From Branchiostoma floridae (taxonomy: Eukaryota > Chordata > Leptocardii > Amphioxiformes > Branchiostomatidae), in contig NC_049986.1 of NCBI RefSeq assembly GCF_000003815.2, positions 21,082,413 to 21,144,419 of the forward strand: 62,007 bases of DNA, in the 5' to 3' direction. Below, piece after piece: positions 10,330-21,120 of this stretch. The translations under genes and the position numbers were made by a program. Under the pieces are notes generated by a model. The model was given only the letters and a program-made list of their open reading frames with translations. It was not told the origin of the DNA and made no database searches. Each line of letters begins with the position of its first letter. The stretch's first letter is position 1.

Positions 10330-12060
10330 GGCTATGAATGTAAACATTCGGATCACGTCACCCAAAACAAATTGGTCTTAGCGCTCAATACGGTAACAGA
10401 GGGCTGTTTGAGTAGCGCTCTACGGGTTATGAATGTAAACACTTGGTTCACGAAACCCAAAACAAATCGGTCTTAGGGCTCCATACAGAGATACTGTAAA
10501 CAACAAACACAGGGAGCCGATAGCTGATCGAGCAGCTCCACGGGCTATATGAATGTAAACACTTGGTTCACGTCACCATCAACAAATCGGTGTTTAGGGC
10601 TCTATACAGGGATACTGTAAAACAAAACACACGGAGCCGATAGCTGATCAAGCAGCTCCATGGGCTATATGAATGTAAACACTTGGTTCACGTCCCCATC
10701 AACAAATCGGTGTTTAGGGCTCTATACAGGGATACTGTAAAACAAAACACACGGAGCCGATAGCTGATCAAGCAGCTCCATGGGCTATATGAATGTAAAC
10801 ACTTGGTTCACGTCACCATCAACAAATCGGTGTTTAGGGCTCTATACAGGGGTACTGTAAACAACAAACACACAGAACCGATATAGCTGATCGAGCAGCT
10901 CCGTGCACGGGCTATATGAATGTAAACACTTGGTTCACGTCACCATCAACAAATCGGTGTTTAAGGCTCTATACAGGGATACTGTAAAACAAAACACACG
11001 GAGCCGATAGCTGATCAAGCAGCTCCACGGGCTATATGAATGTAAACACTTGGTTCACGTCACCATCAACAAATCTGTGTTTAGGGCTCTATACAGGGAT
11101 ACTGTAAACAACAAACACAGGGAGCCGATAGCTGATCAAGCAGCTCCACGGGCTATATGAATGTAAACACTTGGTTCACGTCACCATCAACAAATCTGTG
11201 TTTAGGGCTCTATACAGGGATACTGTAAACAACAAACACAGGGAGCCGATAGCTGATCAAGCAGCTCCACGGGCTATATGAATGTAAACACTTGGTTCAC
11301 GTCACCATCAACAAATCGGTGTTTAGGGCTATATACAGGGATACTGTAAACAACAAACACACGGAGCCGATAGCTGATCAAGCAGCTCCACCGGCTATAT
11401 GAATGTAAACACTTGGTTCACGTCACCATCAACAAATCGGTGTTTAGGGCTCTATACAGGGATACTGTAAAACAAAACACACGGAGCCGATAGCTGATCA
11501 AGCAGCTCCACGGGCTATATGAATGTAAACACTTGGTTCACGTCCCCATCAACAAATCGGCGTTTAGGGCTCTATACAGGGGTACTGTAAACAGCAAACA
11601 CACGGAGCCGATAGCTGATCAAGCAGCTCCACGGGCTATATGAATGTAAACACTTGGTCCACGTCACCATCAAAAAATCGGTGTTTAGGGCTCTATACAG
11701 GGATACTGTAAACAACAAACACACGGAGTCGATAGTTGATCAAGCAGCTCCACGGGCTATATGAATGTAAACACTTGGTTCACGTCACCATCAACAAATC
11801 GGTGTTTAGGGCTCTATACAGGGATACTGTAAACAAGAAACACACGGAGCCGATAGCTGATCCAGCAGCTCCGTGCACGGGCTATATGAATGTAAACACT
11901 TGGTTCACGTCACCATCAACAAATCGGTATTTAGGGCTCTATACAGGGATACTGTAAACAAGAAACACACGGAGCCGATAGCTGATCAAGCAGCTCCACG
12001 GGCTATATGAATGTAAAAATTTGGTTCACCTCACCCTTTAACAAATCGGTGTTAAGGCTC
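10330..12060 (+). repeat. Left arm array of FB1, ~14 units of ~120 bp
   Basis: Landmarks GGCTATATGAATGTAAAC, TTGGTTCACGTCACCATC and GAGCCGATAGCTGATCA recur every 118-128 bp. Variation is mainly in the AAACAACAAAC/AAACAAAAC stretch and in small insertions such as GTGCAC. Similarity between units is very high in the middle and decays at the outer end. Confidence 0.95.
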
Positions 12061-12553
12061 TGCTGATAATCGCAAATGACAAGCATTCACAGAACAACGA
12101 ATTGATATCTTTTTTTGTACGATAACATTTGAAACAAAAATGCTGATTTTGTAAGAACTTAAATCGCGTGTACCATTGAATTACCCAAGAAAGTGAATAT
12201 TTTTTTCTTCAAGCGGATGTTTGGTCACAGAATGGTGAGTTGGGAAAAGTAGTCGGAATTTATAGGTTCGCTCCCTTCACGTGGGGACCCAACTTCTGCT
12301 AGGAGATAATAGATACTCGTTTGTTTGCCATTGTAAAGAATGAGGAAACTTTGCACCTTCATGCTAATAGCTGTTATTGGTTTACTTCAGCCCTGTGACA
12401 AGTTTGTAGAGATCTGTTGGTCCACTACGAAAAAAGAACACATATGGCTTCATAAAGATATAAATTTAAACCTGTTTTGAGGAGATCTCCAAAGCCAGGG
12501 GTGCCTGTTTTTATAAGAATATAACGGCTTTCATAAGAGTTTAATGGAATATG

Positions 12554-12589
12554 CAAGGAGGTTAAAAAAAGTGATTTTTAACCTCCTTG
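12554..12589. mobile_element. 36-bp hairpin insertion with 7-bp target duplication
   Basis: CAAGGAGGTTAAAAA and its exact complement TTTTTAACCTCCTTG flank a 6-base centre. GAATATG directly borders both sides (12547-12553 and 12590-12596), which is the signature of transposition. Related AAGGAGGTT/AACCTCCTT hairpins or half-hairpins occur at 4978, 6513, 7222 and 13,873. Confidence 0.7.
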
Positions 12590-14074
12590 GAATATGTACG
12601 AATGTATAGTTATTTTAAACGATTCATTACCAAACAACACACGGATTTGAATTCAAAAGAGGTTTGCGAAATGCACACGATATATTCACGATTAGTAGAG
12701 CTCGTATGAATTCCGTAATCCTAATCTCAAAGAAAGTTCTTGGTGTCTGAGAAGAAATCAAAACAACCCATTCATTGAATGAAGCGGTTTGTCGGCTCTC
12801 GCCAGGAAAGCTAAAAGTTCGCACCTCCGTGCTAATCCGAAATCGCCCCAGAGCGCGACCTTACCACACCAGGACACTGACGCCGGAAGCAGCTGGCTGA
12901 CTGGCGTATAACTTTCCAAGCAGATGTTGGTGGAGTAAAGTGTGACCAGCCCAAAGCTCACTTTTCCCCGCTGGCCCTACCGGCATATGAGAACTTGACA
13001 ATGTTGAAGACTCTACCAACCTGTACATGCTTGCTTGGAGAGTGGGTCATGTAGTCTGGTAGAGCAAAAATGATAAAAGCTCCGTGGGAAGAGTAATGTC
13101 AAAGTACAGTTTGCGCAAACTATCTTTGACTACTAGTATTGATTCAATATTAATCTCAAAGGTTTTAATATTGAACTGTTTGAACACGAGTTTGTAAGCT
13201 CCTCACAATTCAGGCAAAAGACACCTTTTTTGCTCACTACACTCCTTCGTCTGAGTTTGGTACTTATTAACCTTATCAGCCATTGTAGGATCTGCTTGGA
13301 GATTAAAGAAACACACGAATCTGACTTAATTCATATGAGTTTTACGGAATCCATACGATCCTTAGAGCTCGTATGAATTCCGCAAATATTTCCTGAATAC
13401 ACCCCTGTTAAGACAGACATGGTACATGTATTGCTTCACCTTCAAGAAACCATATTCCACAAACCAAACCCTTCCCGCCACACTCACAGACACAAACACT
13501 ACTGTAACAATGATTTTTTCCTTTCATTGCAAATTAAAACAACCCGTTCATTGAATGAAGCAATCGGTGAATTGTTTGTCTCTCTTGCAAAGAAAGCTGG
13601 AAGTTTACACCCCGTGCTAATACGATATCGGCTTTACCACGTGCACGCCGAAAACAGCTGGCTGACTAGAGAGGTCTATAACTTTGCAAGCAGAGGTTGG
13701 TGGAGAAAGGTGTGACCCTTTACTTCAATGTCACTTTCTCTATTGGTCCTACTGGCACATGTGAAGGTCACGATGTTCTCTACGAACCTGTACATGCTGG
13801 CTTGGTCATAAAGTCCGTTAGAGTGATTAAGTCAAAATACAAGGTTTTAATATCAAACACATGGTATGTACAAGCAAGGAGGTGAGAAAAATTCCTTGGT
13901 ACGAGGTTTGCAACATTGTTGGGTCTGTTATAAACCACATAACAATTATCAAGTACCATTATATAATCTATATCATTATTCTATTGGAGAATTTTGCACG
14001 CTAATATGAGATCTCTCCCATTCAAGCACGTATCTCGCCTGTTTTGTCTACTCCACTTAGAATGTACCCGCAGT

Positions 14075-14335
14075 CGCCTATGTTGCAGTCTTCGAACGGG
14101 TCTGTTTTTTATTGGGGGGGGGGGTCTTGGTTCGCGATTTTCAACATTACATAAGTTCTCTTGTGCCGGGAAAGGGGGTTTGCCGAGGAAGGGAGTTTGC
14201 CAAGGAAGGGAGTTTCGCCTTCCACAGCAAATTACTAGTACTTTTCCTGGCACAAGAGAACGTAGCCAACGTTGAAAATCGTAACCCCCCTTCCCCCACC
14301 CCAATAATAACCTAAGACCTGTTCAAAGACTGCAA
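14075..14335. repeat. ~260-bp hairpin (MITE-like) inside FB1
   Basis: Outer arms TTGCAGTCTTCGAAC / GTTCAAAGACTGCAA, then GTCT-TTATTGGGG / CCCCAATAATAA, and inner arms CGATTTTCAAC ... TTCTCTTGTGCC against GGCACAAGAGAA ... GTTGAAAATCG. The centre holds three GGAAGGGAGTTT-like repeats. Overlapping frames on both strands are a consequence of the symmetry and not genes. Confidence 0.7.
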
Positions 14336-14397
14336 CTGAGGATATACCCGCAGGGGGTTTATACATATATCATTATAACCTTTGCTTTATCAATTTT

Positions 14398-15570
14398 TCG
14401 TGAACCAAGTGTTTACATTCATATAGCCCGTGGAGCTGCTCGATCAGCTATCGGCTCCGTGTGTTTTGTTTTACAGTATCCCTGTATAGAGCCCTAAACA
14501 CCGATTTGTTGATGGTGACGTGAACCAAGTGTTTACATTCATATAGCCCGTGGAGCTGCTCGATCAGCTATCGGCTCCGTGTGTTTGTTGTTTACAGTAT
14601 CCTTGTATAGAGCCCTAAACACCGATTTGTTGATGGTGACGTGAACCAAGTGTTAACATTCATATAGCCCGTGGAGCTGCTCGATCAGCTATCGGCTCCG
14701 TGTGTTTTGTTTTACAGTATCCCTGTATAGAGCCCTAAACACCGATTTATTGATGTTGACGTGAACCAAGTGTTTACATTCATATAGCCCGTGGAGCTGC
14801 TTGGTCAGCCATCCGCTCCGTGTGTTTGTTGTTTACAGTATCCCTGTATAGAGCCCTAAACACCGATTTGTTGATTGTGACGTGAACCGTGTGTTTACAT
14901 TCATATAGCCCGTGGAGCTGCTTGATCAGCTATCGGCTCCGTGTGTTTGTTGTTTACAGTGTCCCTGTATAGAGCCCTAAACACCGATTTGTTGATGGTG
15001 ACGTGAACCATGTGTTTACATTCATATAGCCCGTGGAGCTGCTTGATCAGCTATCGGCTCCGTGTGTTTGTTGTTTACAGTATCCTTGTATAGAGCCCTA
15101 AACACCGATTTGTTGATGGTGACGTGAACCAAGTGTTTACATTCATACAGCCCGTGGAGCTGCTTGATCAGCTATCGGCTCCGTGTGTTTGTTGTTTACA
15201 GTATCCCTGTATACAGCCCTAAACACCGATTTGTTGATGGTGACGTGAACCAAGTGTTTACATTCATATAGCCCGTGGAGCTGCTTGATCAGCTATCGGC
15301 TCCGTGTGTTTTGTTTTACAGTATCCCTGTATAGAGCCCTAAACACCGATTTGTTGATGGTGACGTGAACCAAGTGTTTACATTCATATAGCCCGTGGAG
15401 CTGCTTGATCAGCTATCGGCTCCGTGTGTTTGTTGTTTACAGTATCCCTGTATAGAGCCCTAAACACCGATTTGTTGATGGTGACGTGAACAAAGTGTTT
15501 ACATTCATATAGCCCGTGGAGCTGCTCGATCAGCTATCGGCTCCGTGTGTTTGTTGTTGACAGTATGTTT
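14398..15570 (-). repeat. Right arm array of FB1, ~10 inverted units of ~120 bp
   Basis: Same unit as the left arm but reverse-complemented: GTGAACCAAGTGTTTACATT, ATAGCCCGTGGAGCTGCT, TAGAGCCCTAAACACCGATT. Confidence 0.95.
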
Positions 15571-15803
15571 ACATTCATAGTTTGTAGAGGTTGCTTGCTC
15601 TGCTCTTCGTTCTGTGTATCTTTGTCATTTACGATATCTCCATAGAGCCCTGCCAACAATTTGTTTAAGGTGCTAGTTCAGCCCGTCCCCGTTTGTTTTT
15701 CTTCTACGAGAGAAGCTTCTCCATGGAGTTTTTTTTTAAATTCATGAAGGTGACGAGACCCAAGTGTTTGCATTCATGAGTGCGTAGAGCCCGCTCCGTT
15801 GAG

Positions 15804-16079
15804 CTAGAGGTCTGCACGAGCAACCTCCATGGAGGAGCTCTGTGGAGCTCCTCCATGGAGGTTGCTCGTGCAGCCCCTTCTCTGAGATCTGGCTGTCTGC
15901 TCTGTTTGACTCTGTGCGGGAGGAGGATAAGATTGTACTCCGCACTTTTCCTCGCATGGAATGTCTCCTTCCTTGTTCTGCTGCCTTGTAGTGTCTAATG
16001 TCTCACTGCTGCTTGTCTCGTCCCCAGGGTGTACAGCTGGACGATCGTCCATAGCGACCTCACCGCTTCTCTCACTCAT
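15804..16079 (-). pseudogene. ZNF-B: truncated ZNF N-terminus fused to foldback DNA
   Basis: The 91-residue frame begins MSERSGEVAMDD and follows the family N-terminus for about 65 residues (to TEQTARS). It then runs into the FB1 terminal hairpin, ending CTSNLHGG... with no finger at all. The family acceptor (ttgttgttttag) and leader are retained upstream. The left flank of FB1 does not continue the missing array, so this is a deletion or rearrangement at the element's edge, not a simple insertion. It may be transcribed but cannot bind DNA through C2H2 fingers. Confidence 0.8.
15812..15873. repeat. Terminal perfect hairpin of FB1 (29-bp arms, 4-base loop)
   Basis: Arm 15,812-15,840 (CTGCACGAGCAACC...GAGCTC) and arm 15,845-15,873 are exact reverse complements around TGTG. 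An equivalent, slightly degenerate hairpin lies at the left end (about 10,110-10,175). Both ends of FB2 carry it too, with a perfect copy at 56,839-56,900. Confidence 0.92.
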
Positions 16080-17530
16080 TTCTAAAACAACAATAGAACA
16101 TCCGACATTAAACGAGCAGAAACATTGGTAGACACATACGCAAACGTACTCACACATACAATTATATGTATTAGCCCATGTAGTCACTCGTTCCCAAATA
16201 ATACATTTAAGCATTTATTTATGTGTAAATCCATGTCCGTAGGCTAATTGCAAGGGTACAGACAGATAATAAACAAGTGACCGTAGATATTATACATAGT
16301 CTAGCACTTTGTGACGTATTTATGGTTCCGTCGCGTCAGTTGCAACAACATAATATATATTATGCCGATGATATGGACAGTTACAGACAGACAAGTAACG
16401 ACAAACAGGAAAGAAAAAGAAGCCCTAGTATTACTGATAGCTTACCAGGACAAAGTATGTACTTGTTTACTAAAACACTGGAACTAATCAACAAAGAAAT
16501 ATGCTAGGAATTCGAAGCCAGAGTCTAACAGCTGTTAAGGGATTCCTCTCCCGGCCGCAACACTAGAGAACACCATATCTGCTTGGAGATATCTAATTAC
16601 TAAGCTCCCTCGACCACATGACCTGTTCTACTAGATATCAAATACAGGGATGATTTCTGAAATTTTCACATCGATAATAAAAACAGCTACCGCGAAAAAA
16701 AAGTGCATCATCGTGCAGGTCGGTGCAGAGGACATACCAAACTACATACGAATGCGACAATGGGAACATACAGATACAAATGCGAACGCGCTACATGGAC
16801 AAAAACTATACTAGTAGTCTGTCGCCGGAGGTTACCCTCCAGTTACAAACTAATTACATCGTCTCGCCTTAGAAGAATACGGTTTCTCGTAAAGAAAATT
16901 AAGGATTATCAGACGAAGAACGTAAGGGAGGTGAAAAAATGTTTTACCTTCCGGTTTGTGGTGCTGAAGTTATCGCTGAAGTGTCGAATTGTCTTGAAAA
17001 TGGTCTCAAACTGGAGCAAAGTAGTCGTATACACGTACGTTACACTCCGAGAAACAACAATGGCTGCCAGGCAAACTGACCTTTCCAGGTCTCATAACAC
17101 AGTATTTAACCGCGACCGCGTCCCCAAAAGTAGACCGGGTCAAAATAGTGCAGCACAGTACTTGCAAAGGCCGAAGTTATTCTTCCGTGCACAACAGATA
17201 GGTGGAATCTGCGGTAAATGGTAATTTATTTTTATTCTTAATTTCTATATCTTTATGTATTTAGAATATTGTTGTTGATAGGTATCTTGTCCTTGCCCAA
17301 TTCCATTTGTACTGTCTATGCTTTTGTCAGCAAGGCTAGCCTTATGTAATAGCCACAGGCTAGTTGGGCAGTCCTGGCTGTGCGTGCTGAATAGCAAAAC
17401 CAATAAATAAAATAGAAATAATGACCAGAACCTACAACTGATATAATAAAGCCTGATAGCTTAAAAATGGACTCCTAAAAAGTTTGATACTAGCAACCAC
17501 GAATTTAATATCAGTGGAAAATTAGCTGAG
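16080..17530 (-). promoter_or_regulatory. Conserved ZNF leader block, ZNF-B copy
   Basis: Homologous to the leaders of ZNF-1, -2, -4, -6 and -7. The plus-strand frame at 16277-16507 shows the shared DNA but with indels that break the peptide seen in other copies. That argues against coding on that strand. A second plus-strand frame (16703-17224) is likewise only partly conserved. From about 17,230 to 17,530 it continues as inter-cassette spacer shared with 52,560-52,868. Confidence 0.5.
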
Positions 17531-18317
17531 AAAGTTTACCAAGTATTATCAGAAATGACCGACTGATTAATTCAGTGATTGAATCGCAAACTCGTGAGCG
17601 TACACTCAAGTTGGATACTATCACTTGTAACATGCTTAGAGAGAGAGAGAGAGAGAGATGGCATGCATAACCAGCCAGAGAAGACCTTGGCAGGCGCTTT
17701 GAAAGGATAAATTTATTTTTCCACATGATGTAAATAATTATGTTTAAACAAAGCATGAAATATCACCACGTTTCGAAGCAAGGCATGACATAACATAAGA
17801 ATAAACTCAATAACCGTCAGTACTATATCTACGTTTGGCAAGTTATCAAGTTACCACTTCCTAGCATTGTTATCTAAGAGTATCAACTTCTTATTCAGCA
17901 ATAATACAATGTTGAATACAGAACATTGTCCTAAAATTGAGTTATTCGATATTTAGGTTTGCAAAGGCAACTATCAAGGCTCAGTGATGATATGGGCGGT
18001 ATGCACATGTAGGGTTGGGTAGTTTACAGGCGTGTTCGGCCATATGTAAGTGTAAACTACTTTTCCTTGAAGCAGAATAGTCGCACTGATCACATTTTTG
18101 CTTTACTTCTACTGTATTTTTGCACGTGTCTGGATAGGTTTATTAAAATCATGTACACACCGGTCAAGTTTCCACGGTTTGTCTCGTCCTGTGTCTGTTA
18201 ACATGGTATTACTGTGCTGCAGTGACGTCACACTACTTACACGTATATGGTTTGTCATATCTAAGGCTACGGATTACTTGCCAGCCGTCCATGTATCCAC
18301 ACTCCCTAAACGTTGGG
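17531..18317 (-). pseudogene. 3' block of ZNF-2: degenerate fingers and polyA signal
   Basis: Minus-strand DNA downstream of the ZNF-2 stop contains decayed finger segments. CACATGTAGGGTT-like and AAGCAGAATAGTCGCACTGA-like runs at 18,005-18,090 and 18,140-18,300 match finger starts but have no open frame. A candidate AATAAA on the minus strand is read from TTTATTTTTCCACA near 17,711, conserved at about 21,500, 32,083, 46,309 and 47,867. A GAGA microsatellite lies at 17,640-17,658. Confidence 0.55.
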
Positions 18318-19712
18318 TTATTCGCCGTTGTGTTTAGCCACATGTCGGTCTAAATGGAATTTTTGTGCAGCAGAATAGTCGCACTGGTCACACTTGTAAG
18401 GTTTTTCACCTGTATGTTTTCTAATGTGTACGGTTAAGTAAGACGTTCTAGCCGTCCTGAATCCGCACTCTCCACACATGTAGGGTTTTTCGCCGGTGTG
18501 TTTATACATGTGTTTGACTAGACTGCCTTTGCATGAAGCAGAATAGTCGCACTGGTCGCATTTATAAGGTTTCATACCTGTATGTGTTCTCATATGTACA
18601 GTTAAGGAAGACCTGTTACTAGTCCTGTATTCGCACTGTTCGCACATAAATGGCTTTTCTCCGGTGTGTTTAGTAAGGTGGCGGTCTAAAGAAACTTTAT
18701 GTGCAGCAGAATAGTCACACTGGTCACACTTATAAGGTTTCTCGCCGGTATGTGTTCTCATATGTTCGGTCAAGGAAGACCTGTCAGCCGTCCTATATCC
18801 GCACTCATCACACATGTAGGGTTTTTCGCCGGTGTGTTTAGCCATGTGTTTCTTTAAATTACCTTTGTGTGAAGCAGAAAAGTCGCACTGGTCACATTTA
18901 TAGGGCTTTTCACCTGTATGTGTTCTCATGTGTTCTGATAGGTGAGACCTGCTAGCAGTCCTGTATCCGCACTCATCACATATGTAGGGTTTTTCTCCGG
19001 TGTGTTTAGCCATGTGTCGGTCTAAAGCGCTTCTGTGTGTAGTAGAAAAGTCGCATTGGGCACATTTGTAGGGTTTCTCGCCCGTATGAGTTCTTATATG
19101 TCGAGATAGGTTGGACCTATTAGCCGTTCGAAATCCGCACTCCCCACACATGAGAGTTTTTACTCCGGTGTGTTTGGTCATGTGTTGGTCTAAGTTGTAT
19201 TTTGTTGCAGAAGTATAGTTACACTGGTCACACTTGTAAGGTTTCTCGCCAGTATGTATTCTCATATGTTCCAATAGGCGACACCTGATAGCCGCCGAGT
19301 ATCCACACTCTCCACAGATGTAGGGTTTTTCGCCGGTATGTTTAGTCATGTGTCGGTCTAAGTGAACTTTCTGTGCAGCAGAATAGTCGCACTGGTCACA
19401 CTTATATGGTTTCTCACCTGTATGTTTTCTTGTGTGTTTGATTAGGACAGACTTTTTGGCTGCCCTATAGCCACACTCCGTACACGCAAAGCGTTTATTC
19501 ACAGTGCGTTTCACCGCAAGTCTGTCCTTCTGCTCTGTTCGACCCTGTGCGGGAGGATGGTCAGATTCTACTCCACACTTTTCCTCACATGGAATGTTTT
19601 CTTCCTCATTTTGCTGCCTTCCCGTGTCTAATTCCTCGCTGCTGCTTGTCTCGTCCCCGGGGTGTATAGCTGGACGATCGTCCATAGCGACCTCACCGCT
19701 TCTCTCACCCAT
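18318..19712 (-). CDS. ZNF-2: C2H2 zinc-finger protein, 14 fingers, intact
   Basis: 464 residues, colinear with ZNF-1: N-terminus 1-74 (MGERSGEVAMDD...), then 14 complete C2H2 fingers with canonical linkers, ending HNGE. Fingers 10-14 are almost identical to those of ZNF-1, whereas fingers 3-9 differ at DNA-contact helix positions (finger 3 AAIRCRLLE, finger 4 SATKYNLDQ, finger 6 TTHRSALDR). This suggests patchwork exchange between paralogues. The start at 19712 is preceded by the family acceptor site. The frame is open to 19790, but that part is the 5' intron. With ZNF-1 it is one of two fully intact copies, and it is predicted to be a nuclear DNA-binding regulator. Confidence 0.9.
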   Translation of the reverse strand: MGERSGEVAMDDRPAIHPGDETSSSEELDTGRQQNEEENIPCEEKCGVESDHPPAQGRTEQKDRLAVKRTVNKRFACTECGYRAAKKSVLIKHTRKHTGEKPYKCDQCDYSAAQKVHLDRHMTKHTGEKPYICGECGYSAAIRCRLLEHMRIHTGEKPYKCDQCNYTSATKYNLDQHMTKHTGVKTLMCGECGFRTANRSNLSRHIRTHTGEKPYKCAQCDFSTTHRSALDRHMAKHTGEKPYICDECGYRTASRSHLSEHMRTHTGEKPYKCDQCDFSASHKGNLKKHMAKHTGEKPYMCDECGYRTADRSSLTEHMRTHTGEKPYKCDQCDYSAAHKVSLDRHLTKHTGEKPFMCEQCEYRTSNRSSLTVHMRTHTGMKPYKCDQCDYSASCKGSLVKHMYKHTGEKPYMCGECGFRTARTSYLTVHIRKHTGEKPYKCDQCDYSAAQKFHLDRHVAKHNGE

Positions 19713-21120
19713 TTCTAAAACTACAATAAAACATCCGAAATTAAACGAGAAGAAACACTGGTAGACACACACGGAAACGTACTCACACACACAGTTATAT
19801 GTATTAGCCCATGTACTGACTCATTCCCAAAAAATACATTTATGCATTTATTTGTGTGCAAATCCATGCCCGTAGGCTATTTGCAAGGGTGCAGACAAAT
19901 AATAAACAAGTGACCGTAGATAACTTACTAGTAATTTTTGACGAATTTATGATTCCGCCACGTCAGTTGCAACAACATAATGTATTTTATGCCGATGATA
20001 TGGACAGTTACAGACAGACAAATAACGCCAATAGGAAAGAAAACGGAGCCCTAATAATACTGATAGCTTACCAGAACAAAGTATGTACTTGTTTACTCTA
20101 ACACTGGCACTCGTCACCAACGAAATGAGCTAGGAATTCATAGCCAGAGTCTAACAGCTCTCCCGGCCGCAACATGTTAAACATCTATTCAACATTGGAG
20201 AACATCATATCTGCTTGGAGATAATCTAATTACTAAGCTCCCTCGACCACATGACCTGTTCTACTAGATAACAAATACAGGGATGACTTCTGAAATGTTT
20301 ACATCGATAACAAAAACAGCTACCGCGGAGAAAAAAAACAGCGTGCATGCATCATCGCGCAGGTCCGTGCAGAGGACATACCAAATTGTAACCAAAGTAC
20401 ATACGAATGCGACAACGGGAACATACAGATACAGATGCGAACGCGTTACATAGACATTATGTATTACGCGTTACATAAACAATACTAGTAGTCTGTCACC
20501 ACAGGTTACCCTCCGGTCACAAATTAATTAGATCGCCATGTCCCTCTCGCCTTAGAAAAATGGTCAAGAATACGGTTTCTGGTAAAGAAAACAAAGAATT
20601 GTCAGACGAAGAACGTAAAGGACGTGAAAAAAATGTTTTACCTTCCGGTTTGTGGTGCTGATTTATCGCTGAAGTGTCAAATTGTCTTGAAAATGGTCTC
20701 AAACTGGAGCGAAGTAGTCGTGTACACGTATGTTACACTCCGACAAACCAGAATGGCTGCCAGGCAAACTGACCTTTCAAGGTCTCATAACCCACTATTT
20801 ATCCGCGACCCCGTCCTTAAAAGTAGTTCGGTTTAAAATAGTGCACCACAGTACTTACAAAGGCCAAAGTTATTCTTCCGTGCAAAACAGTGAGGTGGAA
20901 TTTGTGGTAAATGGTAGAGGAATACATCGGTGTTGATACTGTATAAGTTGGATTACGTTGCTTAGAACTTCGGCCGGCGGGAATCTGCGCCTTGATACTG
21001 TTACCGGCACTTCCTGAGCGTCGTCTGCAGTTCCATGACCTCCGATGGTGGTCAAATCAAAGTGTCTATTACAAAGAAACGAGCTGGCAAATCTATACTA
21101 ATTTTTAGATATTTTCAAAC
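19713..21120 (-). promoter_or_regulatory. Conserved ZNF leader block, ZNF-2 copy
   Basis: Near-identical to the ZNF-4 leader over about 1.3 kb. It includes the 5' intron, the segment read on plus as a QLQQHN-containing peptide (19856-20101), and the CCTCTCGCCTTAGAAAAATGG...GCAAACTGACCTTTC segment at 20,535-20,780. Confidence 0.55.

Larger units (their letters stand above)
12061..14397. other. Interior of FB1, no gene
   Basis: It contains two diverged direct copies of a ~175-bp segment (12,770-12,955 and 13,548-13,725; TTCATTGAATGAAGC ... AGCTGGCTGACT). A third copy lies inverted in FB2 at 54,750-54,925. The stretch 12,060-12,300 is an inverted copy of FB2 55,515-55,755. No frame encodes a recognisable transposase. 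Confidence 0.6.
10107..15877. mobile_element. Foldback-type element FB1 (5.8 kb)
   Basis: Both ends show the same terminal sequence in inverted orientation (GGGCTGCACGAGCAACC, with one mismatch on the left). A subterminal segment follows (TTCATGAAGGTGACGAG, CTTCTCTCGTAGA), then long arrays of about 120-bp units, again in inverted orientation: left arm 10,330-12,060, right arm 14,398-15,570. Long inverted arms made of tandem units are the hallmark of foldback elements (Drosophila FB, sea urchin TU). I find no transposase frame in the middle, so it looks non-autonomous. No target-site duplication is evident. The right end cuts into a ZNF cassette (ZNF-B). Confidence 0.75.

Noticed and set aside
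10330-12060. CRISPR-like array (regular ~120-bp repeats)
   Set aside because: Whole units are repeated with no short repeat/unique spacer structure, the arms are inverted, and the genome is eukaryotic.
14112-14315. Overlapping ORFs on both strands in FB1
   Set aside because: Explained by the palindromic hairpin at 14,075-14,335.
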